Source of the DNA: Membranipora membranacea
Lineage: Eukaryota; Bryozoa; Gymnolaemata; Cheilostomatida; Membraniporidae
Assembly (NCBI GenBank): GCA_914767715.1
Contig: OU612067.1
Location: 26,448,162-26,512,161 of the forward strand
Reading direction: 5' to 3'
Length of the DNA stretch: 64,000 nucleotides
A program made the position numbers and the translations under genes. Under the pieces are notes generated by a model. That model had not been told where the DNA came from and did no database searches. It was given only the letters and a program-made list of their open reading frames with translations. Positions 36,501 to 46,741 of this stretch are shown one piece after another. Within the stretch, counting starts at the first letter, position 1. Each line of letters opens with the position of its first letter.

Positions 36501-39500
36501 AAAAATTAGGGCGAGTCAAACTTTCAATTAACCTCTGTTTTGCCCAAGTGTAAAATTACTGATCCCCTTATACAACTCCTAGCTCCCTGATTCATGGCTT
36601 CTAACCTATCACGGAGTGAGGATATCTGTGAAGGAAAGTTATGTTGTTAGTACATACATCGTCACTCAAAGCTGTTGTTTAGCTATTAGTAATTACTAAC
36701 AGTGAAATAGTAATCCTCATGGATAGACATATATAAAGAATTTACCTAAACGCCCTAAGTAGTCTGAACCCCACGACTCTTGCCCATCCCCCCTACCCCG
36801 CACTTTCTGCAAATAAAATTTCCAATATTTGATGTTATCAAAGATATTACAGTGATCTAAAATTTAGTTTTGAAAACTTGCGACTGGAAAATTGTAAGAA
36901 GTGACATTCCATTGTGTACTGTAAGTGAGGATAATACCCTTCATTACCTGAGAGACGCAGGGATACCCACCCCTTAATTACGGGGCGGGACTCAACACAC
37001 ACAAACAGATATATCATTACTAGCTGCAACCTTGGACAAGTTGTGTTAGAAGAAGTTGTAACCCCCTTACCAAGCATTAGTGTGTCAGGGCAGGTTATGG
37101 TGCCACATTTTTCTCCTAAGCAGATAATTAACCTGCGGAGGTTCTTTCAAATAGATATTTAGAGTCAGTGATTTTATGCAAAATCTCTCCTTCTTTCTCA
37201 TTCTCCCCCGCCCCCAATTGTTCTATGAGAAACCCCACAGTTGTATCCCACTGTGGATGAGATTGCTGGTCTAGTTGGTCTCCTTACCAAGGAGTAAAAA
37301 TTAGTCGGATAACAACTTTTGCTACTGTTTTACTGAACAAGGTATTTGTTCATGCCAGTCATTTCTCAAAGTAATTAGTGATGTTGATCTGGATTCAACA
37401 TGTTGATTGACTTCAAGCTCTAGGAACATTCACCAATACATAGGGTAACCATTCCCAAGCCTGGTTGACATAACTTTCTGCGCAACAATTCTCAAGGCCT
37501 CTCAGTTTAACGTGAGAACCAATTTAGGCTGTCACAGCTTTTCAATAGCACAAGGCATAATGTCTGCAGGGGCAAGGCTGGTCAAATACTATTTACCCAC
37601 GTTATGTCAGCGCAAATATCAAATGTAATTGATCCAATGGGATAAATAAAAGGCTTACTCTCTACAAACTTTCACATGTAGACCCATGTGATATTAAATT
37701 CTTTTATAAGCTATGCTATTAAAGCCCTAGCATTTACTGCAAGGTACTCTAACCCTTTGTTCGAAGCTGAAAGCACTCCATGAATAAGCCTAATAATTAA
37801 AGCGTTGAACTCAAGGTACACATGCGCTGCATTATCTCACGCAATCCACACGCACAATCATAACAACCTGCAATCAGTGCATACCTGCGATCACGTGTGA
37901 CGGGCTTATAAAACCTTGTTTTATAACCACGTTTTCTTACACTGTATAAGTGTCGTGCATAAACATTCAGCCAGGCAAATCTAATCAGTCTGGCTAGAGC
38001 GCAACAACTTACCTGTAACATTGAGAAGAGGTCACGCACAATAATCGGTTATCGCTGATCACTTATTAATATTGTTGGAAAGACAGCACACATTTACTTC
38101 AACATCTTAAATCAGGTAAGATCAGAATACATGTACTAATTGTCGAAGTCTTTTCATTGTCAGGATTTTGAAAATCGAAACAGCTAGCTGTTAGTTCTGT
38201 CTCCTTTCTGCTCTGGGGTTTGGCAGCATCCCGACCACAATTACTGTCTACATGAGTGCCCTGTTCTTATTAGTCATCCCCCTGATAACAGCTTAATGTG
38301 TGGTCAGCAATGTTGGTGATAGAGAACCGTTGTCAACAATTTGTTTCTATTGTTGACAGTAAACGTAACAAGATGGAGAACTCGGGCACAGTAGGAGTAG
38401 CTGGAAAGCACGGTCCATGGAAGCTGGCACTGATCATTATCCATGGCCCAGTATTCATCGTCACGATGGCAATCAACTACATGTCTACCCCAGCATTCCC
38501 CCAATCAGGTAAATTTTCACCAAATTTATCAGAAATTCAATATATTTATTCCTTTGTATATTTACCATAACATGAATCATAGGAAGGCACAGTTTGATGA
38601 TTAATTACAAAGAGGAATGTAGTATCTAGTATATAGTTTGTAGCACACCTCAAAGCAATTGACAATGCGTAACAGTCCTAGTTTGTAACAGTCCTAGTTT
38701 GTAACAGTCCCAGTTTGTAACAGTCCCAGTTTTTGTCCCAATCCTCCTATGAAATCTTACTCATATTAAGTTAATAATATCTCTTTTGTAGCTATATTTG
38801 AGAGTGACACAGGGACAATTTCCGACCAGTATGACACTAAAATAACACCTGCAGGCTGGACATTCACTATATGGGCGTTTATTTACACATGGCAGCTAAT
38901 TCATGTAGTATACAGCTTCACTCTGCTGTGCAGACGCGGGTCAGACGGACAATATCTGTATATGAAACCAGGGCCTCTACACTACTCATTCTACATCGTC
39001 TATATGATCAATAATATATTGAACATTGGATGGATCCTTGTCTTTGACCGCTCTGGAAGACGGCCCGAGCTTCTAGTGGTAGCCATGATCCTGTTGTGGC
39101 TAATCACGTTCACCCTCTACGTATGTGGAGTGCTAATTTGCAGGTATCTCAGCCGTGCTGGTGCGTCCCTCGAGCTGTCTGGTAATGTCAAGGACATTTG
39201 GATGATCAGAATTTTTGTTCTTAATGGAATAGCTTTTTATGGCACTTGGGTCACTATTGCCTCTTTGCTCAACTTTGCTATCGTACTTCAATTTGATGCA
39301 GGCCTTGACATGCTGACCACTGCTTGGATCTGTCTTGCCATCCTGTCCGCAGAATTAGTTGCTTGGTTTATTTTGGAAACTTTTGTTTTTGACAAACACC
39401 TACGGTACTGTTTTAGTCAGTACATTACTCTTTTGATTGCACTTTCTGGACTTCTTTCCAAGCACTACGATAGTAGCTCCCCAGAGGCCTACACCATATA

Positions 39501-42500
39501 TGTGATGTTCTTACTTTGTCTTAGTGGTCTGCTTGGTCTAGTTAAAATCGTAGTGATGATTGTCAGAGGTATTAGAAATCCTATTAGCTACAATAACACA
39601 ATCACTCCTACAACTAAAGGACTTGAATCACAAAACTCTACTTTGTAAGGATAGAGATAAAAAATTATATGTGCTATACTATATTTTTTTATTTGAACCT
39701 GCATAATATTGTCATGAACTTTTTTCCCAGTATTTACTTAAGCCAACCCAGTAATGGATATTACTACCTGTATAAGCTTTGTCACAGATCTTCCATATAG
39801 CTATACGGGCCCAATCTCATTTTTGCAGACATATCCGGTCTCGTTCTATTGACGCGATATTCTAAACCAACTTTTTCTCACCTGTATTTTTCTTCCAGTC
39901 TCATTCCTAGAGAGGAATACGCCATTCAGTTCAATAATATTTTGTTTGTTAAGTATGTTTTAGTATTTATCATAGCAATAAACTTATAAAGAAGCAGAAG
40001 ACACTACCGTATAATTTTATAATTAAAGAAAGCTGCGCTCTAACCTTGACTAGATCATGACACTTCACATTGCAACTCCCTTCACTGGTGCTTATGATAT
40101 ATACATCAAACAGAAGTTCACAGGCACTCTGAAATTAGCTTGAATGAAATTAAAGCTTTGAATATTGAGAATGGGATTGTCTGACCTGATGAAAGTGGGA
40201 AAGGCATCCCATATCTACACATGCGATTGTGGAGTGAAATGTCTGATGACAAAACATCAGAAAAACGAGTCATGATAAAATAATCTCGTTTAAATATTGG
40301 ATGAATAAAGTTTTGAACACTGCCAAACTCTTGGCCTCCCCATTCGTCTAATGGCGCCATCTTTGAAATAGCTGATTAAAATCAGAATTCATAGTAAAGG
40401 GTTGCCTAGCTATGCACATGATGCAAGAGAGACCATTAAAGAGGTATCAAACGACTGCCGCTGCTATTACATGGGATCATCCCTACTTTGATCTCACAGA
40501 TAAAAAAGAATATTTTAATTCAACATTTTGTTATAGTCTGTAACAAACTGGAGAGATGATGATGTTTCAATGCTACTGCGTTGACTTATTATTGTGTTAG
40601 CTGGCAATGGAATGCGGTGAAGTCACGGTGTATATGATATAATAACCATACATGTACCAAATGTCGAGTGCTGCTTTGCGCCCACGTCACATAGGCCCAT
40701 CAGTGTTATTTTTTCCTTTTTCACAGACTGGCAGAGAGAGGAAGAATGAAGTGCGATCCTTATTGGCCTGCTGAGCCCTGGGAGACGGTGGATTATGGTA
40801 AATTTAAAGTTGTTAACAAGGGGATCGCTAACAAGGGAGATTATCAGATCACGTTGCTCGAAGCAACCAACAAAGAGGTCGGTATTTACATTTTCTCAGT
40901 GAGAATTGACTAGGAGTGATCGCAGATTCAACTGTTTTGCACAGGAGTAATTTACATAGCCCCAACCCTCTATTGTAAGTCGCTGCCTATCAATAGAGGG
41001 GTAGCAACTCCGCAAGCTGGCAAATTGTATTGAACTTTGCACACAAAAAGTTGTAATTATTGACAACTCTTATAACAGACTGAACATAAACACACCCCTC
41101 ATCTAAGGAGTTAGAGTCCCTAACTCTCTAACTCCTTGCTGTAACTCGACGTTCAAAGAACATTATCACATTATGCTAAATTACATGAACTCTACGTAGG
41201 CATATTTGTTTTGGCATCGCCATTGTTTTCTTTAATAAGAAGATGACTTGCTTGTGACCTTGGCGTGTACAACTGTTTGACTAAAAAAACACCCTTTTTC
41301 GTTTATGTTATTGATGTATGTAGGGATGCAATTATCATCCTGATCGCAAACTTGTGTACTCTTTCTGTTAGACAAAGGAGGTAAGAATGCTGAAGCACTT
41401 CCTGTTTCTGAGCTGGCCTGATTACGGAGTACCTCCAGATGCTAGCGGACTGCTCAGGTTTCTGTTTCATGTCAGGAAGTCACAGGCTCAGTTCACTAAA
41501 GAGTCGGGATGGAAGGTCTGTTACTATATCTATCTGGATATTACTCACTTTAGACTCAATCTACAGACCATTAGGATGTCATGTCCATAGCCCGTGTGGT
41601 TGGTTATAAAAATAGTTATGTGTTCAAATAAAGTTGTGCGCGGAGACATTGAATTGGTGACCACATACCTTGGATTTGGTCATCATTGATTATGCACCAG
41701 ACTTGCCTTTGTTCGGACATGAAAGCTAAGTTTAGCATCTAAATTGTTTACCTCCTGCTAAGGCTACCCACACTGCGTTGCAGATATTTTCTGTGATTGG
41801 TTATCTACAAATCCCAGCGTTCACTTTGAAATTGATTACCTCACACCTCACATTTGTTTTACAGGGCCATCCTCGAGGACCACCACTCATTGTTCATTGC
41901 AGTGCTGGAATAGGCAGAACTGGTAAGCAGTCTTATAGTGAATTATTATGGTCTTCTACCCATTATCTTACATTTTGGAGCCTATTTTCTCATGTTGTTT
42001 TACGATAGCTAAAAATTCAAAAGCTGATATCTTCAAGAGTTGTGCCCACTACAAAAATGTGAAGATAACTCACCGTATTGTGCGTTTGATTTAACCATCA
42101 GGCTAATAGATGTTTCCAATCAAGCGCTAAAATGTCTAGTATTTTTTGCACCAGTGCTATGTTCCGGGATTTTTATTCATAATCAATGGCTGGAAACAGC
42201 CTGTTCAAGTGATGTCACCTCAAGAATTGGTAAACACTGTGTTAAAGCTGTTGGGTCACATTCTTTACAGCTAGCTTATTTTCTGTGTATATTTAGGCAT
42301 TGAATATTAAGTCTATCCTTGCAATTTCTCAGGTCAGCAGCGGACATGATAGTTTTACTTTACTGGTTCGTACTTCAAGACTGATTCGATCGTGCTTACT
42401 GTGTCCGGTTCTGTTTTTAGGCACATTCATAGCCATAGACATTTCCCTGTACATGTTTGATGCGACTGGTAAGACTAATATCGAGAAGATAGTGAAGTCT

Positions 42501-42644
42501 ATCCGTAAGCAGAGAGCCTTTAGTATACAGATGCCCGATCAGTACCTGTTTGTCCATCAGGCGGTCTGTGAATACGCTATGAAGACTAATAAGCTGAGCA
42601 CAACCCACGACCTCACGGATATCCTCTTCAACGAAGATGAGTAA
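33567..42644 (+). CDS. Cytosolic protein tyrosine phosphatase A
   Basis: Class I Cys-based tyrosine phosphatase. Exons: 33567-33702, 34182-34258, 34588-34787, 35239-35475, 40727-40877, 41372-41515, 41865-41922, 42421-42644; total 408 residues, phases consistent. The first 130 or so residues are a non-catalytic region with QPTAGEIKQMKS and LLDKIVEYGRNGLIDEYYDI. The catalytic domain follows: KNRYADVL (pTyr loop), WPDYGVPP (WPD loop), VHCSAGIGRTG (P-loop with Cys and Arg), and QMPDQYLFVHQ (Q-loop). No signal peptide or membrane segment. AATAAA lies at 42912. Intron 4 is 5.25 kb and hosts another gene. Similar in structure to single-domain PTPs; the exact subfamily cannot be set without a tree. 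Confidence 0.92.
34993..35072. repeat. Imperfect 80-bp inverted repeat in phosphatase A intron 3
   Basis: CATTTGGGGATTGCC with TCCTCTCCTCCTA pairs with TAGGAGGAGGAGAGGGCAATCTCCAGATG over about 28 bp (a few mismatches) around a loop of about 20 nt. A small foldback element is likely; no clear target duplication was found. Confidence 0.55.
38373..39648 (+). CDS. Multi-pass membrane protein, TspO/MBR-like, nested in phosphatase A intron 4
   Basis: Two exons, 38373-38508 and 38792-39648, encode 330 residues; the intron is phase 1. Eight hydrophobic stretches are visible, starting LALIIIHGPVFIVTMAIN near residue 18 and ending FLLCLSGLLGLVKIVVMIV. The segment ITPAGWTFTIWAFIYTWQ resembles the Trp-rich loop of long TspO/MBR-like proteins, but classical TspO is about 160 residues with five segments. 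The function is therefore unknown; sterol, porphyrin or sensory roles of TspO should not be transferred. The C-terminal tail is short and Thr/Asn-rich. It has its own AATAAA at 39977. It sits on the same strand as its host gene and shares no splice sites with it. It is probably transcribed separately. Confidence 0.85.
38669..38732 (+). repeat. Four 16-bp tandem units (GTAACAGTCCTAGTTT)
   Basis: Four head-to-tail units; the last two have CCCAG for CCTAG. Located in the single intron of the nested membrane-protein gene. Confidence 0.9.
41105..41137. repeat. Hairpin with core AAGGAGTTAGAG
   Basis: A 12-bp perfect stem with a 9-nt loop, in phosphatase A intron 5. Same short family as the hairpins at 8664, 12280 and 30142. 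Confidence 0.6.
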
Positions 42645-44013
42645 TAACTCTGACTCAGCATTGGACATGACACTTCTTGGCGTTTGCTCCCAATAGGCAA
42701 TATTGGACTGGGGTACTCAACCATCATCTCATCTTGTATAACAAAGACCTTTGTGAGCACGGTTCAAGGTATCTACTAGAACTGTCTAAACCCAGAATCT
42801 CACTTATTTGTGGCCCAAATTTTGCTAACTAATGTGGTGATGGGGCAAGTCGGGTCATGTACATTTGTACATCAGTCTTCTGTATGATATTATGAATATA
42901 TATCCGTTTCAAATAAATGAACTACATTTACTTTATAATCACTTTTGCTGCTGTGTCTGTTTTCTGTTTCTATGGTGTGGCTTTATGTTATGTTATTCAA
43001 TAGAAGAAAATGGAATTACTTAATTTAGGTAAGTTGAAATCTTCGTCACAATATGGGTGATTGTTTTGACACATTGGCGACTGATCATCAAACCGATATA
43101 CTAGCGGCAAGCTAATGTTGCCTAGAACTGAATTGTGACTCACGTTATCATATTGTGTAAGTTGTTTATAATATTTAAAAGATAAAAAAAAATCAACTTG
43201 AAAGTCATATTTACAGTGCTTTCTCAGCTAAAAATCAGCTACCGCCACCACTGAGTATAAGTGTTTTTGTTGATTTTGATTACTTTAAAGGAACACCAGT
43301 GGTCTAAGTAGACTTTTTTTCTTTGTGGGAACTCTATTCTCTGGGTTGAAAATTGTTTTGAGAATCTTTTGCAATTTCTAGATCAAATAATGCAGAAATA
43401 TAGATCTGTAATAGTATGATTGATATCTGGCCAAAAGAGACAACTTCATACTGTTTTTGCACAGAATCCAGTGGGAACTGTGTTCTAAAGTTTCCCCCTC
43501 TATATTCTTTGTGTGAACTCAGTGCCCACCAGTTCCCACTCACACAGAACACTAAGGGACACCTACCATGTGTATCATTATTCGTGTAGGTTTTTTTGGA
43601 CCAAGGAATATAAGAAATGGACAATATGCCAGGCATTTTGTGTGACTGCGGTGGTACTAACTGGCCTTTGAGAGTTGTTTGCTTGCTGTGCCTTATAAAA
43701 TTGGACAATGACTTTGTTCTATATTCTCCAAAGTGGTCATGAATCTTGATTTGTACTGTTTGCAATTTAAAATTACTCGGTGCCTGCCTGGTTACATTTC
43801 CTTATGACAAAGAGTGTGGTTGACTTGAAAAGTTTATAGGACATATTACACCAACAGTTCTGGTACTACTGTATATACCAAGGCCTGTGAATTTAACTTT
43901 ATTGTTATGAATAATGATTTCATTGCATGAAAGGGACAAAAAAGAGAATAACAAAAAGAAAGCTTTTACGAACTGTATATTTGGAGATATGATTTCATAA
44001 CCAGCCAGAATGA

Positions 44014-44110
44014 CTCAAAACAGGCAGTGCATTAGACTGAAGGTTTAAAGGTCCGCGGTTTGATCTCTGTTTTCAGCAAGAACATCGATCCTGTTGGCTG
44101 GTTGGTTGGT
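44014..44110 (+). repeat. Degenerate tRNA-Phe-derived repeat fragment
   Basis: Retains TTAGACTGAAGG, a damaged T-arm and the tail motif GATCCTGTTGGCTGG that follows the tRNA part in the better copies. The 5' half of the tRNA is not recognisable. Confidence 0.55.
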
Positions 44111-44407
44111 TGGTCAAGCAGCAGACACTGTAATTGGCCCCCTGCTGTGATAAAAAATATATTTATTGAAAGTATTTATTTATTAAAAGTATTTATTGAA
44201 AGAGAAAAGCACTACCATGTAAATAACTTTGATGTAAGCAAAGTTACATTCAAGGCATATCTGTGTCCAGTAACCTCTTTTTGTCAACCATACAAACAAA
44301 CTTTGTGGCCCTTTGCCGACTGATGCTTAGACATCTTAGTTATCAGACATCATTGGGTGGGGTTTGGTATATTGACGATTTTGTTGAGGAGTTGCCCCTC
44401 CTTCACC

Positions 44408-44500
44408 AGCCGAAATAGCTCAGTTGGGAGAGCGTTAGACTGAAGATTCAATCCCAGTTTCGGCAAGCACACTGATCCTGGTGGCTGATACACTTTTAGC
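44408..44500 (+). repeat. tRNA-Phe-derived repeat, internally deleted
   Basis: Has the spacer CTTCACCA, an intact D-arm and anticodon loop (CTGAAGA). It then lacks about 15 bases of the variable and T-arm before CAGTTTCGGCA and the tail CACTGATCCTGGTGGCTG. Confidence 0.8.
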
Positions 44501-45203
44501 AGCAGCTTAAATGGATATGGGTAATGCTAAAGGTGACACTGGGGAGAAGGTGGAGTCTTTGAATCTATTTTCCGAGGAATAAGCCTTAAAAGAAGTCGTG
44601 TTTGTGAATATGTCATTTTACCGAATTTGTGTGAGAGTGAGGGTTTCGAACAAGGTGAAAGAGAAATGCCAACTTTATATTCAATTTTCATCTGCCCTTC
44701 CGCCTTCAAAATGAACTGTTAACTTCATATCTAGATACAGTGGTGCGCATACCACTGCACAACACACAGGTCTTCAGCTAGAAAGGGTGAGTCAACCGCT
44801 GTTTGGAGGCCTTCTCTAGTACAACCTCCTCATGGCCGGCCCCAGCAGCATGATGCCACCCCTGTGTATTGATGAGCATCTCAAACCATCTCATCAAGCC
44901 CAGTTTCGGTGTTTTGACATAATCAGTGGGGCTGCCGATCTTATGGATATAAGCCATATTAGTCATTACGCTTCTGAGCACAAATTTGTAGGTCTATCTG
45001 AAATTACATGGCCTCCTTGAGGAAGCATCTTTTCTTAAGCCCCCTCATAGATAGTTGGCATGAACCGCTGTGGTCAGTATGCTACCATTAGCTGGCAAAA
45101 GAGAATGTCTGGGATGATCAACCAAGAAAGAAAATTGAAAACTGGCAACGATTGACTCATATGTAGTTTTCGCACATTTGACCTTCGCCCTTGACCTTCA
45201 CCA

Positions 45204-45276
45204 GCCGAAATAGCTCAGTTGGGAGAGCGTTAGACTGAAGATCTAAAGGTCCCTGGTTCGATCCTGGGTTTCGGCA
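45204..45276 (+). tRNA. tRNA-Phe(GAA)-like, structurally intact, repeat-embedded
   Basis: 73 nt with acceptor GCCGAAA/TTTCGGC, D-stem GCTC/GAGC, anticodon stem TTAGA/TCTAA around CTGAAGA, and a T-arm with two G-T pairs. Boxes A and B are present. No CCA is encoded, as expected for eukaryotes. Because its flanks match the other copies in the window, it may be a repeat member rather than a dedicated tRNA gene. Confidence 0.55.
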
Positions 45277-45830
45277 TGCACCTCATATGGTGGCTGGTAC
45301 ATTTTTAGTAATGAATAGTTTCATCATGCATGAAAATTTTTTCTGTAACTGAGGGCCTTGTATGAGTTCGAATTACTGGTATTTAGATAAATTTCATGTT
45401 CATGTTTCCCAATAAATTTAGGTTTTCTCACCCAATAAGGTCAGCACTTCTGTACCATTATATTAATTCATTTCAGATGTAAATAGACATCTGATCGTTA
45501 AAAGACCATCCCTCTCGTTAAAAGACCATCCCTACTGAGTACTTTTCAGACACATAAATATTATCTTCAATCTGTTAAACAACTGATTACAATGCTATCA
45601 TGCTAATACCTGTCAACCAAACTTTATTTAGGCCACACAAATTTTATTTACAGCTCCATCTTAGCAATGTTGCAAACTCAGCTTCTCACAGTGCTAACCC
45701 AAGCTACTCAAACTCGTCACGATTGAATCAACACCCAACTGTTTTTTATACAGAAAATAGATGAATACTAACTCTGTAAAGTAATTACCTTTACCCTTTA
45801 GAGTCTTGAGCACTAGTGTCTGGAGACTGG

Positions 45831-46032
45831 AGTCAAGAGAATAGTTTCTTGTATACTAAGACCAGAGTCCTCAGTCCTCGATGTCGGGTGCAGAACCTGG
45901 AATTTCGGGTACAGTGTCTGGGGTCTGAACTCTTGGGTCTGGGGTTTAGAGGTTTGGGGATTGGTGGTTTTGGGATTTGCAGTTTCGATATACGGGTCTT
46001 TGGCTCAGTATTTGGGGTCTGGGGTCTAGAGC
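45831..46032 (+). repeat. G-rich degenerate minisatellite (GGGTCTGG type)
   Basis: Roughly 14-15-bp imperfect units with GGGTCTGGGGT, GGTTTGGGG and GGGTTTAG variants. The 77-codon frame through it is repeat-derived and should not be called a gene. Confidence 0.75.
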
Positions 46033-46741
46033 TCAAGCTGATTGATTAATCAGGTTGGAATCAAGTAGCAATTTGAAATTAAAAGTGCCAGTTTTCTTGG
46101 CAACAAATGGTGCTATCAGCATGCGGAACATCAAGGTATATTCCATAAAGTATCATTGTCTATTTAAAGATTTTCAGTTGATGCTCTCATTTTTTTGTCC
46201 AAGATATCAGGGAACTAACTACAAAATATCTTGATATCTGATCAGCTTTAGGCCAACAATAAGCAGCATCTCCATGATTCTCTCTGCGCTGTTTGTGAAG
46301 GTGTCAGCTATCACTTAACTCATTGATAAGTAAACTCAACACAAACTTATACAGGTACTAAGAATAGTTTCTGAGATACACTTTGACTTCACCTACAAGT
46401 TTAGTTCTGCTTTGGAATACTCACAACTTCAAAACTCTGGATTCAGGTTGGTGGGTATAACACATTGCTCTAACAACTTGTTAAGGTGTATTTCACATAT
46501 TTTACCAGTCATATATAGGGGGTGACTGATGATGCAATTGAATTTCAGCACTGTTGAAATTCTTTTACATAGCACTGTTGTAGATTGATCACACTTACTA
46601 GTACTACATGATGCGACAGGCTTGTTAATCTGCTGTGATGTTAATCCGTCCAGGTTAATAAGAATAGCACCTGGGTTCATCTGATGCTACTTTATGTATT
46701 TATCCTATTTGTAGCTCTCAGTCATCTCTGGATAATACAAG

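Larger units (their letters stand above)
42645..46741. other. Intergenic between the two phosphatases, repeat-rich
   Basis: Holds phosphatase A's AATAAA (42912) and a 143-codon minus-strand frame at 43334-43765 with no recognised motif. It also holds tRNA-Phe-derived repeats near 44014, 44408 and 45204, a G-rich GGGTCTGG minisatellite at 45831-46032, and presumably the phosphatase B promoter. No further gene is evident. Confidence 0.55.

Noticed and set aside
29137-38732. Short direct repeats at 29137 and 38669 as CRISPR-like arrays
   Set aside because: Units are head to tail with no spacers, in a eukaryotic intron or intergenic context; simple tandem duplication suffices.
45816-46049. 77-codon frame through the G-rich repeat
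   Set aside because: The peptide is a translation of degenerate GGGTCTGG units; the opposite strand is equally open.
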